From NCBI GenBank assembly GCA_963601575.1, contig CAVCFO010000008.1, positions 6,051-70,050 of the forward strand: 64,000 nucleotides of DNA, given 5' to 3'. The notes beneath the pieces were generated by a model. The model made no database searches, had not been told where the DNA came from, and worked only from the letters and a program-made list of their open reading frames with translations. Shown here piece by piece: positions 7,944-17,265 of this stretch (positions are counted from its first letter, which is position 1; each line of letters begins with the position of its first letter). The position numbers were made by a program, and so were the translations under genes. The DNA comes from CAG-238 sp963601575. Lineage in GTDB: Bacteria > Bacillota > Clostridia > Peptostreptococcales > Anaerovoracaceae.

Positions 7944-10807
7944 TGGCAAAGGAAAACAATACACAGGAAACCACGATTATCAAAGCAGCCCCCAAAAAGG
8001 CTGACAGCCAAAAGGACGAACAACCAAGAGGTACGGTAAAGGCGGCCAGCATGGCCCAGGTTCGTACTCTCGGGGCAAACAAACACCCGCAGACAAAAAA
8101 GACGCAGCAGGATAGACCGCAGGCGCGCCCGCCGGTTGGAAAACCCGTTGTAAATAAAGAATTGGAAAACAGAAACCGCCCGCCGGTAGGAAAGCCAATG
8201 GCAAAACCTATGGGTAAGCCTATGACAAAATCGGAAAGCGCGAAGGCTCAGGCTGCGGCAGAAGAAGCCGCAGCCCAGGCAGTCAAGGCTGCAGAGCCTC
8301 AAACACCGGAGGCACCAAAGAAAGAGCCTGTTACGGCAGAGGCGCCAAAGAAAGAGCCGGTTACGGCAGAGGCGCCGAAGAAAGAAGAAGCAAAGACTGA
8401 GGCGCCGAAGAGCCAGACTCCAAAAGAGGAAGCCCCAAAAGCTGAGATTCGAAAGACTCCGGCACAGAAACCGGCTCAAGCAAGGCCCCAAGAAACCAAA
8501 ATGCAGCCGCAAAAGCGCGCGCCGAGAGAAGACTCGCAGGAGCGTAGAGAAGGTAGCAGGGGCGAAGGAAGAGAAGGCAGCAGAGGAAATGACAGACGCA
8601 GCGAATTCCAGAGCTCCGGCAGAAGGCCGGAAGGCAGAAACTTTAGGGATAGAGACGCAAGAGATGCAAGAGATGCAAGAGGCGAACGCGGTGATAGACC
8701 TGACCGCAATGATCGAGCAGATAGGGGAGATCGCGGCGAAAGAGGAGGAAGACCTCAGCATAGAGACGGAAGATCCGATGGCCCTAGGCAGCCACGCCAG
8801 GGCGCAAGAAATAACGACCGCCAGGCGCTCTCTAAGATGGAAACCAAGCCGAACCAGAAGAATACCGAAAAGCGTGATCATCACGACAAAGAAAGAAACA
8901 AATTTGCCAAACTCGAAAAGGGCGGAAGCCAAGGCAAGAAAAACAAGGACAGAATGCAGCAGCGCTCCCTCGAGAAACAGGCAAAACCGAAGAAGCATAA
9001 CAAGCCGAAGCCGGTAGTTGTCGAAGAAGAAGACATCTTCGAAGAGCTTCCTACCGGAACGGTTGCAGTTACCGCACCTATCACAGTTGCGGGTTTCTGC
9101 GAGCAGGTAGGGGTATCCATTTCGTCCGTCATCATGGCGCTCATGAAGATGGGCATAATGGCAAATATGAACCAGAATATCGATGAAGATACCATACTCA
9201 TCCTCGCAGACGACCTCGGGATCAGCGTTGTGGTAAGCAAGGTAGAAGAAACCGAAGAAGAAGAGGGAATCGAAATCTTCGAAGACAAAGAAGAAGACCT
9301 GAAGCACCGCGCTCCTATCATCACGGTTATGGGACACGTTGACCACGGCAAGACCTCGCTGCTTGACGCAATCAGAAAGACAAATGTTACGGCATCCGAA
9401 TCCGGCGGAATCACCCAGCACATCGGTGCCTCCGAGGTAAATATCAACGGACAGAAGATCGTATTTTTGGATACTCCGGGACACGAAGCATTCACGGCAA
9501 TGCGTGCCCGCGGAGCGCATATCACAGACATTGCGGTACTTGTAGTTGCAGCAGACGACGGCGTTATGCCGCAGACCATCGAATCCATCAGCCACGCAAA
9601 GGCTGCGGGAGTTCCAATCATCGTTGCAATCAACAAGATGGATAAGCCGGGCGCAAACCCTGACAGAGTAAAACAGGAACTCACAGAGCACGGCATCCTC
9701 GTAGAGGACTGGGGCGGAGATGTTATTTCTGTGCCGGTATCTGCAAAAACAGGAGAGGGAATCGTAAATCTTCTTGAAATGATCCTCCTTCAGGCAGAGG
9801 TGCTCGAGCTCAGAGCAAACCCAAATAGACTTGCGATGGGTTCCGTAATCGAAGCAAGACTCGATAAGAACAAGGGACCTGTGGCAACGCTACTGGTAAC
9901 AAACGGCACCCTCAAGACCGGGATGAGCGTCGTTGCGGGAACCTGCGCCGGCAGAATCAGACTCATGACCGACTTCAAGGGCAAGGAAATCAAAAAAGCA
10001 GGACCTGCCACAGCCGTAGAAATCCTCGGGCTTTCCGATGTACCGGAGGCAGGCGACGAATTCAATGCGGTTAAACAGGATAAGCTTGCAAAGGAAATCG
10101 CAGATAACCGCAAGCAAAAGCTCAGAGAAGAAATCCTCGCAAGAAACGCAAGCACCACGCTTGAGCAGCTCTTCAGCCAGATTCAGGAGGGAGAGGTCAA
10201 AGACCTTAACCTCATTATCAAGGGCGATGTGCAGGGCTCTATCGGCGCGATCGTATCTTCGCTCGAAAAGCTCAACAACGAAAACGTAAGGGTAAAGATT
10301 ATCCATACGGGCGTAGGAACCATTACAGAATCCGACGTAATGCTGGCAGGAACCACAGGCTCCATCATCATCGGCTTCAATGTAAGACCTACCACCGCGG
10401 TTCAAACCTTTGCGGACAGAGAAAATATACAGATCAGACTTTACAGAGTTATCTATGACATCTTAAACGATGTGGAAGACGCCATGAAGGGCATGCTCGA
10501 TCCTGAATTTAGGGAAGAGGTCCTTGGCAAGGTCGAGGTAAGAGAAACCTTCAAGGTTCCGAATGTCGGAATCATCGCAGGCGCCTATGTTCAAGAGGGC
10601 AAGGTTATCAGAAATGCTGAGGTTCGGCTTGTGCGCGACGGCATCGTAATCCATGAGGGGACGATTTCTTCGCTCAAGAGATACAAGGACGATGCAAAGG
10701 AAGTTAACCAGGGCTACGAATGCGGTATCGGCATCGAAAACTACAACGATATCAAGGTGGGCGACGTTATCGAGTGCTTCCACATGGTTGAGGTAGAAAG
10801 GAAATAA
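7943..10807 (+). CDS. infB: Translation initiation factor IF-2
   Basis: GTPase that brings initiator tRNA to the 30S subunit and joins subunits. G motifs: GHVDHGKTS, GITQHIGA, DTPGHEAF, NKMD, SAKTGEG. The IF2_N helix-bundle domain is near residues 375-430, followed by the G domain and domains II-IV. At 954 residues it is long because of about 370 N-terminal low-complexity residues: PVGKP repeats, then repeats of EAPKKEPVTA, then a stretch rich in Arg-Asp-Ala and Arg-Gly. ATG overlaps the ylxQ stop; GAGGAGGTG is 5-6 nt upstream. Confidence 0.97.
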   Translation: MAKENNTQETTIIKAAPKKADSQKDEQPRGTVKAASMAQVRTLGANKHPQTKKTQQDRPQARPPVGKPVVNKELENRNRPPVGKPMAKPMGKPMTKSESAKAQAAAEEAAAQAVKAAEPQTPEAPKKEPVTAEAPKKEPVTAEAPKKEEAKTEAPKSQTPKEEAPKAEIRKTPAQKPAQARPQETKMQPQKRAPREDSQERREGSRGEGREGSRGNDRRSEFQSSGRRPEGRNFRDRDARDARDARGERGDRPDRNDRADRGDRGERGGRPQHRDGRSDGPRQPRQGARNNDRQALSKMETKPNQKNTEKRDHHDKERNKFAKLEKGGSQGKKNKDRMQQRSLEKQAKPKKHNKPKPVVVEEEDIFEELPTGTVAVTAPITVAGFCEQVGVSISSVIMALMKMGIMANMNQNIDEDTILILADDLGISVVVSKVEETEEEEGIEIFEDKEEDLKHRAPIITVMGHVDHGKTSLLDAIRKTNVTASESGGITQHIGASEVNINGQKIVFLDTPGHEAFTAMRARGAHITDIAVLVVAADDGVMPQTIESISHAKAAGVPIIVAINKMDKPGANPDRVKQELTEHGILVEDWGGDVISVPVSAKTGEGIVNLLEMILLQAEVLELRANPNRLAMGSVIEARLDKNKGPVATLLVTNGTLKTGMSVVAGTCAGRIRLMTDFKGKEIKKAGPATAVEILGLSDVPEAGDEFNAVKQDKLAKEIADNRKQKLREEILARNASTTLEQLFSQIQEGEVKDLNLIIKGDVQGSIGAIVSSLEKLNNENVRVKIIHTGVGTITESDVMLAGTTGSIIIGFNVRPTTAVQTFADRENIQIRLYRVIYDILNDVEDAMKGMLDPEFREEVLGKVEVRETFKVPNVGIIAGAYVQEGKVIRNAEVRLVRDGIVIHEGTISSLKRYKDDAKEVNQGYECGIGIENYNDIKVGDVIECFHMVEVERK

Positions 10808-10809
10808 TT

Positions 10810-11229
10810 ATGGCAAAAGGCTACAGACAAGGAAGACTCGGAGAAGAAATCCGCCGGACTATCAGCGAAATGCTCATCAGCGGGCTCAAGGATCCGAGAA
10901 TCACAGGCCACATGATCAGTATTTCCGGAGTTTCGGTAACAAACGACGGTAGCTATGCCACCTGCTATGTGACGGCTCTGTCTATCGGGGAGGATGAAGA
11001 GGCAAAAAAGGCTGCCGAGAACGAAATTTTGGCAGGCCTTGGCAGCGCAAAGGGCCTGATCAAGAACGAAATCTCAAGACGCATCAAAGTCCGCCACGTC
11101 CCGGAGCTGATTTTTAAGATGGATCACTCCATGGACTATGGCAGGCACATAGACGAGATTTTGGACACGATAGATTTTGACAGCTACCAAAAGGAAGATG
11201 AAGAAACGGACGAAAAAGGCGAATTTTGA
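10810..11229 (+). CDS. rbfA: Ribosome-binding factor A
   Basis: A KH-like protein needed for 16S rRNA 5' end maturation and late 30S assembly. Recognised from RQGRLGEEIRRTISEML, GLKDPRITGHMISI and RRIKVRHVPELIFKMD. 139 residues, 2 nt after infB, with an AGGAAA ribosome site inside the infB end. Confidence 0.95.
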   Translation: MAKGYRQGRLGEEIRRTISEMLISGLKDPRITGHMISISGVSVTNDGSYATCYVTALSIGEDEEAKKAAENEILAGLGSAKGLIKNEISRRIKVRHVPELIFKMDHSMDYGRHIDEILDTIDFDSYQKEDEETDEKGEF

Positions 11230-11258
11230 TTCGCCTTTTGGTCTACGGAGGAAAAATC

Positions 11259-12242
11259 ATGAATAATACATATAGCAAGATCGCAGAGGTACTTGCGGGC
11301 GCAAATTCGATTTTGCTCTATCCTCATATCAGCGCAGACGGCGATGCTCTGGGCTCATGCGCCGCGCTTTGCAGGGCGTTTAGGCTCATGGGCAAGAATT
11401 GCTATGTGCTGGTTGAAGAAAAGCTCCCGCTGAACCTTGCCTTTTTAGACAAGGGATATTGCACGGAGGATCAGAATATAATCGAGGATGTAGACGTTTC
11501 GTTTTGCGTTGACTGCGGCGATGCTACACGCTTTCCCGCACGCGCGGAGAAATTCGCCCGCGGCAAGATTAGCATCTGTCTGGATCACCACAGAACGAGC
11601 AGCAACTTTTGCGACTATAACTATATACTTCCCGAGGCGGCAGCGACGGGGGAACTGGTATTTGAACTCCTAAAGGAAATGAAAATATCGCCGGATGTCG
11701 AAATAGGCGAGGCGCTTTTTGCGGCAATCACCACGGACACGGGCAATTTTCAGTATTCCAATACCAGAAAGGAAACCTTCGAGATTATGAGCCGGCTCCT
11801 CGACTGGGGCGTTGACACGAACAAGGTGAGCGTCGAAATTTACGAGAATATAAGGCTCGAGAGAAAGATAATCGAGTCCATGGCATTTTCGACGCTGAAT
11901 TTGCTCGCAGGCGGCAAGGCTGCGATAGCCTTCGTAACGCAGGAAATGATCGAAAAAAGCGGCGCACTTTCGGAGGAAACCGAAGGAGTAATAAACGAAA
12001 TAAGGAACATCGCAGGAGTCGAATTTGCGGCATTCCTCAAGGAAAAAGAAGAAAATAAGATCCGCCTCAGCCTCAGGGCAAAGACCTGCGGAGATGTTTG
12101 CAAGATAGCCGAAAAATTCGGCGGCGGAGGGCACGTGAAGGCAGCAGGCGCGACGCTTGAGATGTCTATAGAAGAGGCCATAGCGGCGGTAGCCCGTGAG
12201 CTGGAGGCAGCATCACAGGAGCTGAAAGAACGCGAGATATGA
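11259..12242 (+). CDS. nrnA: DHH-family nanoRNase / pAp phosphatase (NrnA)
   Basis: Cytoplasmic DHH/DHHA1 phosphoesterase that degrades short oligoribonucleotides and dephosphorylates pAp. Visible motifs: SADGDALGSC (motif I), DCGDA, the DHH triad in CLDHHRTSSN, and the DHHA1 signature FGGGGHVKAAGA. ATG 11259 is preceded by GGAGG with good spacing; the frame also opens at 11226 inside rbfA. 327 residues. The stop overlaps the truB start (ATGA). Confidence 0.93.
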   Translation: MNNTYSKIAEVLAGANSILLYPHISADGDALGSCAALCRAFRLMGKNCYVLVEEKLPLNLAFLDKGYCTEDQNIIEDVDVSFCVDCGDATRFPARAEKFARGKISICLDHHRTSSNFCDYNYILPEAAATGELVFELLKEMKISPDVEIGEALFAAITTDTGNFQYSNTRKETFEIMSRLLDWGVDTNKVSVEIYENIRLERKIIESMAFSTLNLLAGGKAAIAFVTQEMIEKSGALSEETEGVINEIRNIAGVEFAAFLKEKEENKIRLSLRAKTCGDVCKIAEKFGGGGHVKAAGATLEMSIEEAIAAVARELEAASQELKEREI

Positions 12243-13375
12243 AAGACGGAATACTTAATATAAATAAGCCGCAAGGGATAACATCGCACGATGTGGTTAG
12301 GGATCTCAGGCGGCTGCTTGGGGTGAAGAAAATCGGACATACAGGAACCCTTGACCCCATGGCAACAGGCGTTTTGCCCGTTTGCATCGGAAGGGCAACC
12401 AGGATCACGGAATATACAGACCTTGATTTCAAGAAATACCGCTGCACCCTGCGGCTTGGGCTTGTAACAGACACCCAGGATATTTGGGGAGAAATCCTCG
12501 AAGAAAATTCCACCGCGGATATTACGGCGGAGGCAGTTTGCGAAGCATTTTCGACTTTTCACGGAAAAATAATGCAAAAGCCGCCCATGTATAGCGCAGT
12601 GAAGGTCGCAGGCAGGAAGCTCTACGATTATGCCAGAGCCGGAGAAAGCGTAGATGTAAAGGAGCGCGAGGTATATATCAAAGATCTAAAAATCGAGACG
12701 ATTGACTTTGCCCCTGGCAGCGATATCAAGAAAGTAACCTTCACGGTCGAATGCTCCAAAGGCACATATATCAGGACGATTTGCGAAGATGTCGGAGGCA
12801 GCCTCGGCTGCGGCGCGGCCATGGAGAGCCTTGCAAGGCTTGCAAGCGGAAGCTTCAGAATTGAAGATGCAATCGACCTTTACGAGCTTGTGGACACATA
12901 TTCGGCCCGCCGCTTCGAAGGCGAAAAATACTTCGTGGAGGCGGCGGGCGATGATGAACGCCGCGAAATCGAAAAGCTGATACTCCCTATAGATTATCCG
13001 CTGACACATTTTGGAACTGCCATTATGGATAGCAAAACGGCACGAAGATTTATCGACGGCTGGCATATTTCCTTGGGCGAGTGCGAAATCACGGAGCGAC
13101 CTGAATTTGAGGGAAAAGACGCTCCCATCGAAATTCGGCAGGAGTACAGAGCCGCATACAAAATGTATCGCCGCACGGATAGGCGCGCTGAAAACGGTGC
13201 TGCGGACGGCTCGGTAGCAGATGAGCCGTCCGCAGGCAACCTGCCGGCAGGCAGTCCGGCGGCAGATGAACCGGCGGCTGGCAGCCCCATGCAGTTTCTG
13301 GGAGTGGCATTTTATAGCCCAAAATATAGGAAATTAGTCGCAGATAAGGTCTTTTGCAGAAACGACGAAGCATAG
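12239..13375 (+). CDS. truB: tRNA pseudouridine-55 synthase TruB, with insertion
   Basis: Makes the T-loop pseudouridine in all elongator tRNAs. The N terminus GILNINKPQGITSHDVV, the catalytic region GHTGTLDPMATGVLP and the motif KPPMYSAVKVAGRKLYDYAR are clear. The protein has 378 residues versus about 300 usually. The extra length is in the C-terminal domain: around residues 320-350 there is a repeat of ADEPSAGN / ADEPAAGS, encoded by GC-rich imperfect DNA repeats, before the final strand MQFLGVAFYS. ATGA overlap with nrnA. Confidence 0.94.
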   Translation: MKDGILNINKPQGITSHDVVRDLRRLLGVKKIGHTGTLDPMATGVLPVCIGRATRITEYTDLDFKKYRCTLRLGLVTDTQDIWGEILEENSTADITAEAVCEAFSTFHGKIMQKPPMYSAVKVAGRKLYDYARAGESVDVKEREVYIKDLKIETIDFAPGSDIKKVTFTVECSKGTYIRTICEDVGGSLGCGAAMESLARLASGSFRIEDAIDLYELVDTYSARRFEGEKYFVEAAGDDERREIEKLILPIDYPLTHFGTAIMDSKTARRFIDGWHISLGECEITERPEFEGKDAPIEIRQEYRAAYKMYRRTDRRAENGAADGSVADEPSAGNLPAGSPAADEPAAGSPMQFLGVAFYSPKYRKLVADKVFCRNDEA

Positions 13376-13462
13376 AGGCGGTGCCGGAAAGCGTCTGAGG
13401 GGCTCGGAAAGCATCTGAAGCGATCGGCAGGCAAAAAACTTTGACCAGATAGAGGTAAGAAC

Positions 13463-14395
13463 ATGAAAAAGTTTGAAAAAATAGAAGACATCGGGCAAAT
13501 TGAGCCTTCCTGCGTAGCACTGGGGAATTTTGACGGCGTGCATGTGGGTCACAGGCAGCTCATACAGTCGGCAGCCAAGAAGGCAAGAGAAAAGGTACTT
13601 GCAAGCGCAGTCTTCACCTTTTCAACCCATCCAAAGAGCCTCATACCCGGCGCAAAACCGGTAAAGAACATAGTCTACGGCGACGAAAAGGAGGCGCTCA
13701 TCGCATCGCTTGGGATCAAGTACTATTTCAATTTCCCATTCACGGAGTCTATAATGACGATGCCGCCGGAGACGTTTGTGAAAACTTTTTTGCATGATAT
13801 GATAAATGCCCGTGAGGTTTTCTGCGGATTCAACTATCATTTCGGATACAAGGGCGAGGGCGACACGAAGCTCCTTCGGATATTGGGAGCAAAATACGGT
13901 TTTCATGTGAACGAGGTGAGGGCTGTCTCCGTGGACGGAGATGTCGTCAGCTCAACGCTCATTCGCAATATGATAATGGCGGGCGAAATGGAAGAATGCG
14001 CGAAATATCTCGGGCGTAATTATGATATCGCAGGCGAAGTTGTAGTGGGTAACAAGCTCGGACGAACGATAGGATTTCCGACCTCGAACATTATGATAGA
14101 CCAGAGCATGGTCACCCCGCCAAACGGCGTTTATGTGACATATTGCATATATAACGGCATCAAATATCCGAGCGTTACGAACGTCGGAATCAAGCCGACC
14201 GTAGGCTCTTTCAAGAAAAATATGGAGACTCACATCTTTAATTTTGATAAGGAAATCTACGGCAAACAGATCAAGGTTGAATTCATCAAAAAGACCCGCG
14301 ATGAGGTGAAGTTTCGCAGCATCGAGGAACTTTCCGCGCAGATTGCAAGAGATTGCAACGAGGCGAAGGCCTATCACAGGATATGTGAAAAATAG
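13463..14395 (+). CDS. ribF: Bifunctional riboflavin kinase / FAD synthetase
   Basis: Converts riboflavin to FMN and then FAD. The FAD synthetase half begins ALGNFDGVHVGHRQLI (HxGH nucleotidyltransferase motif); the kinase half has GRTIGFPTSNI and NVGIKPTVG. 310 residues. The 87-nt gap after truB holds no clear terminator, so it is probably the last gene of the operon; AGAGGTAAG precedes ATG. Confidence 0.94.
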   Translation: MKKFEKIEDIGQIEPSCVALGNFDGVHVGHRQLIQSAAKKAREKVLASAVFTFSTHPKSLIPGAKPVKNIVYGDEKEALIASLGIKYYFNFPFTESIMTMPPETFVKTFLHDMINAREVFCGFNYHFGYKGEGDTKLLRILGAKYGFHVNEVRAVSVDGDVVSSTLIRNMIMAGEMEECAKYLGRNYDIAGEVVVGNKLGRTIGFPTSNIMIDQSMVTPPNGVYVTYCIYNGIKYPSVTNVGIKPTVGSFKKNMETHIFNFDKEIYGKQIKVEFIKKTRDEVKFRSIEELSAQIARDCNEAKAYHRICEK

Positions 14396-14413
14396 ATTTT
14401 CGAAAGGATGGTG

Positions 14414-15325
14414 CTATTCGGCTCCGGATTTGAGCGCAGAGCCCTCGCTTGCGTCCCACTCGGAGAGCACGATGCTGAATACGACAAGCGCACCTCCAAG
14501 CCAGCCGATGAGGCCGAGGCTTTCGTGGAGTATGCTTACCGATACGATTGCACCGACAACAGGTTCTACCGTAAATATCAATGCCACGCGGTTTGCGGCA
14601 ACATGCTTTTGGCCGGCGGTCTGTAGTATAAAGCACAGCGCCGAGCACACGAGCCCAAGCACGATGAGCGTTCCAAGCTCAAGAGAGGTCAGCGCCTTTG
14701 GAATCTCTTCCCCAAACAGGAATATGCCGATAAATCCGCAGACAGATATCGTGGCAAGCTCCACGATGGTCAAGGCGTAAACATCGTGAGATCCTGCCAG
14801 CTTTTCTATCATGACGATTTGACCGGCTCCGAAAAATGCGGCACCCAGGCAAATTATATCGCCGATGTTAAGGCCAAGCTCCGTGCTCCCGCCCATCGAA
14901 ATGAGATATACGCCGATCACGCATATCAGAGCGCGGAGCCCGGATTTGCGTGTGAGCCTAATGCGGAAAAATAAAAAGTTGAGCAGCGGCACGCAGATTG
15001 CACCGAGGGTCGAAAAGAATGCGGTTCGGGATGCCGTGGTATATTTGATTCCGAGTGTGGCGCATACATAGCAGCCGAACATGAGAATTCCGATAAAAAT
15101 GCCTGCCCGCAGAAGCTCCTTGTTGATATTGCCAAGGTGCCTAAAAAATACGATTGCAAGCGCAATGGCGGCCACCGCAAAGCGGATAGCCTGAACATAG
15201 AAGGTCGGAAGGCCATCGACATATCGCAGACCCAGAAAACCGAAACCCCAACAGATGCCGACGATAAACAGGCCTATAACAGAGAAGATTTCTTCTTTGC
15301 TTTTTTTCGTATGATTAAGTTGCAT
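14414..15325 (-). CDS. EamA/DMT-family membrane transporter
   Basis: A 303-residue inner-membrane protein of the drug/metabolite transporter superfamily, two EamA repeats of about five helices each. Typical features are WGFGFLGLRYVDGLP in helix 1 and ALCFILQTAGQKHVAANRVALIFTVEPVVGA in the second half. I chose ATG 15325 (AAGGAG 7 nt upstream); a longer frame runs back into gltX but has no family resemblance there. Convergent with ribF, 61 nt downstream of gltX. Substrate unknown. Confidence 0.88.
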   Translation of the reverse strand: MQLNHTKKSKEEIFSVIGLFIVGICWGFGFLGLRYVDGLPTFYVQAIRFAVAAIALAIVFFRHLGNINKELLRAGIFIGILMFGCYVCATLGIKYTTASRTAFFSTLGAICVPLLNFLFFRIRLTRKSGLRALICVIGVYLISMGGSTELGLNIGDIICLGAAFFGAGQIVMIEKLAGSHDVYALTIVELATISVCGFIGIFLFGEEIPKALTSLELGTLIVLGLVCSALCFILQTAGQKHVAANRVALIFTVEPVVGAIVSVSILHESLGLIGWLGGALVVFSIVLSEWDASEGSALKSGAE

Positions 15326-15386
15326 TTTACAAGCTCCTTTCGCAAAGGGCGAAGCATTTATTTTACGATATCGGTTAATATACCGA

Positions 15387-17042
15387 TTATATGAACCGTT
15401 CGAGCCGCGCCCGAACGCGATCTTCACCCAAAATTTGCTGAATTTCCCAAACGTCAGGGGACTGCTGGCGTCCCATGAGCGCCACGCGGATAACCGTGCT
15501 GACGTGTCCAACATGACCCTTGTAGCTTTCCGGATTTTTCTTGAAATCCTTTGGCTTTGCCGCATAGCCAAGCTCTGCGGTGATTTCGCGGATCTTAGAA
15601 AACCAGGTTTCCTGATCGTCCGAATGATCGTAGGTTTCGAGGTATTTCGAGAGGATGAGAGAAACATCTCCTGCCGCCTCCTGCGGGAACCCGTCCTGAA
15701 TTTCGAACATATCGTCAAAGAAATAGCTGATATTGCGGATGATCTGCTTCGCATAAATATGGTCTTTGCGAGGGTTTCTTTCCTCGTGTCTTCCGATATC
15801 GAGAATTTTTTCAAGGTAAGCCCGGTCTTCGAAAATCGGCGCAAGCTCCGGCTGAAATTCGTCCGACCAAGCCTTTAGGAAATCAAAAAGCTCGGAAGCC
15901 GAAATTTTTAGCAGCGCGTCCTTACTCACATCGTTTAGCTTGTTCAGGTCAAAGAGCGCACCGGAATTGCTCATCTTTTCCGTGGTAAATTCAAACTTGT
16001 CGATATCCGCATCAGGGTTTGCGATTCGCCATTCCTCAAAGTTGGAGTTCAAAATCGTAAGAAGATATTCCCGAACCGCTGCCGGATGGTAGCCCTCGTT
16101 TCTGTAGTAGTCCAGCGAAAGCTCAGGATCTTTGCGCTTGGAAAGCTTGCGCTTGTTGCCCTCCTCGTCAAGCTTCATAAGCTGCGCTGTGTGACAATAG
16201 ATCGGAAGCTCCCAGCCCAGCTTCTCGAAAAGCTCCACATGAATCGGCAGGGACGGAATCCACTCTGCGCCGCGGACAACATGGGTGGTGCGCATAAGAT
16301 GATCGTCAACCACATGAGCAAAATGATAGGTCGGGATGCCCGTCGCCTTGAGAAGAACAGTGTCCTGATCGTTTACCGGCATATCGAGGGTTCCGCGGAT
16401 TGCGTCCTCAACCTGAAAACGGCGGATTTGATCCTCCGGCAGGCTCATGTCACCGTCGGATTTGAGACGAATTACATAAGGCTTTCCGGCTGTGAGACTT
16501 GCTTCGATTTCTTCCATGGTAAGGCTTCTGCTTGCTGCCCACTTTCCATAAATTCCGGGATTTGCTTTCTCAGCCTCTTGCTTCGCATGTATCTCCGTAA
16601 TTTCCTCTTCGGTAAGGAAACAAGGGTAAGCGTGTCCCTCCGAAACCAGTTTCTTCGCAAAGCATTGATAAATCTCGCCGCGGTGGCTCTGGGTGTAGTC
16701 GCCGTATTCTCCAACGTCCCCCTCCATTGTAGCCCCTTCGTCAAAATTGATGCCAAAGAATCTCAGGGAATTGATTATGACCTCAACGGCGCCCTCCACA
16801 TAGCGCTTGTCGTCCGTGTCCTCGATTCTGAGGAAAAATTTGCCGCCGGATTGGTGGGCGAGCCTTTCGTCTACAAATGCCCCGTAGAGATTTCCAAGAT
16901 GTATGAACCCGGTCGGGCTTGGGCCGAGTCTTGTTACCTTTGCCCCCTCAGGCAGATCCCTCGCCGGATAAAGGGCTTCGTAGTCCTCCGGTGTTTTTTT
17001 GATGTGCGGAAAGAGAAGCTCCGCCAATTTTTCGTAATTCAT
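15387..17042 (-). CDS. gltX: Glutamate--tRNA ligase
   Basis: Class I aminoacyl-tRNA synthetase charging tRNA-Glu. The HIGH-type motif is in RLGPSPTGFIHLGN and the KMSKS-type motif is KRKLSKRKDPE. It has 551 residues, longer than the usual ~485, mostly in the C-terminal anticodon-binding part. GGAGG precedes the ATG. An extended -10 (TGC-TATAAT, 17077-17069 on the minus strand) lies upstream without a good -35. Whether it also charges tRNA-Gln cannot be judged here. Confidence 0.94.
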   Translation of the reverse strand: MNYEKLAELLFPHIKKTPEDYEALYPARDLPEGAKVTRLGPSPTGFIHLGNLYGAFVDERLAHQSGGKFFLRIEDTDDKRYVEGAVEVIINSLRFFGINFDEGATMEGDVGEYGDYTQSHRGEIYQCFAKKLVSEGHAYPCFLTEEEITEIHAKQEAEKANPGIYGKWAASRSLTMEEIEASLTAGKPYVIRLKSDGDMSLPEDQIRRFQVEDAIRGTLDMPVNDQDTVLLKATGIPTYHFAHVVDDHLMRTTHVVRGAEWIPSLPIHVELFEKLGWELPIYCHTAQLMKLDEEGNKRKLSKRKDPELSLDYYRNEGYHPAAVREYLLTILNSNFEEWRIANPDADIDKFEFTTEKMSNSGALFDLNKLNDVSKDALLKISASELFDFLKAWSDEFQPELAPIFEDRAYLEKILDIGRHEERNPRKDHIYAKQIIRNISYFFDDMFEIQDGFPQEAAGDVSLILSKYLETYDHSDDQETWFSKIREITAELGYAAKPKDFKKNPESYKGHVGHVSTVIRVALMGRQQSPDVWEIQQILGEDRVRARLERFI

Positions 17043-17180
17043 ATTTATCCTCCGTAAATTATGCGTAAATTATAGCAAGGCGCAGGGCAAAGCCGCATGC
17101 CCGGCCACATGCCCAGTCGCAAAATCAAATATTCTGACACTTTATTATATATGCAAAAGCATGAAATGGCAAGATTAAGG

Positions 17181-17210
17181 TTGATTTTCCGCATCCAAAA
17201 GTGATACAAT
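17181..17210 (+). promoter_or_regulatory. Promoter of the acyl-CoA synthetase gene
   Basis: TTGATT (17181-17186), 18-bp spacer, TACAAT (17205-17210) preceded by TGA (extended -10). Confidence 0.6.
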
Positions 17211-17265
17211 ATAAAGATAAATTGCAGGCGAAGCTTGTAACGCGGCAATTGGAATGGGGGACAAT

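Noticed and set aside
7940..9691. A 583-codon open frame antisense to infB
   Set aside because: It mirrors the low-complexity IF-2 N terminus, has no ribosome site or family resemblance, and infB is certain.
15370..15387. ATCGGT/ACCGAT hairpin as gltX terminator
   Set aside because: The stem is only 6 bp and lacks a T run in the gltX direction, so read-through into the transporter gene seems more likely.
14414..15844. EamA transporter with a 170-residue N-terminal extension
   Set aside because: The extension lies inside gltX in another frame and has no family resemblance; a proper ribosome site precedes ATG 15325.
16086..17057. A 323-codon antisense frame over gltX
   Set aside because: Complement of a well-conserved synthetase; no independent support.
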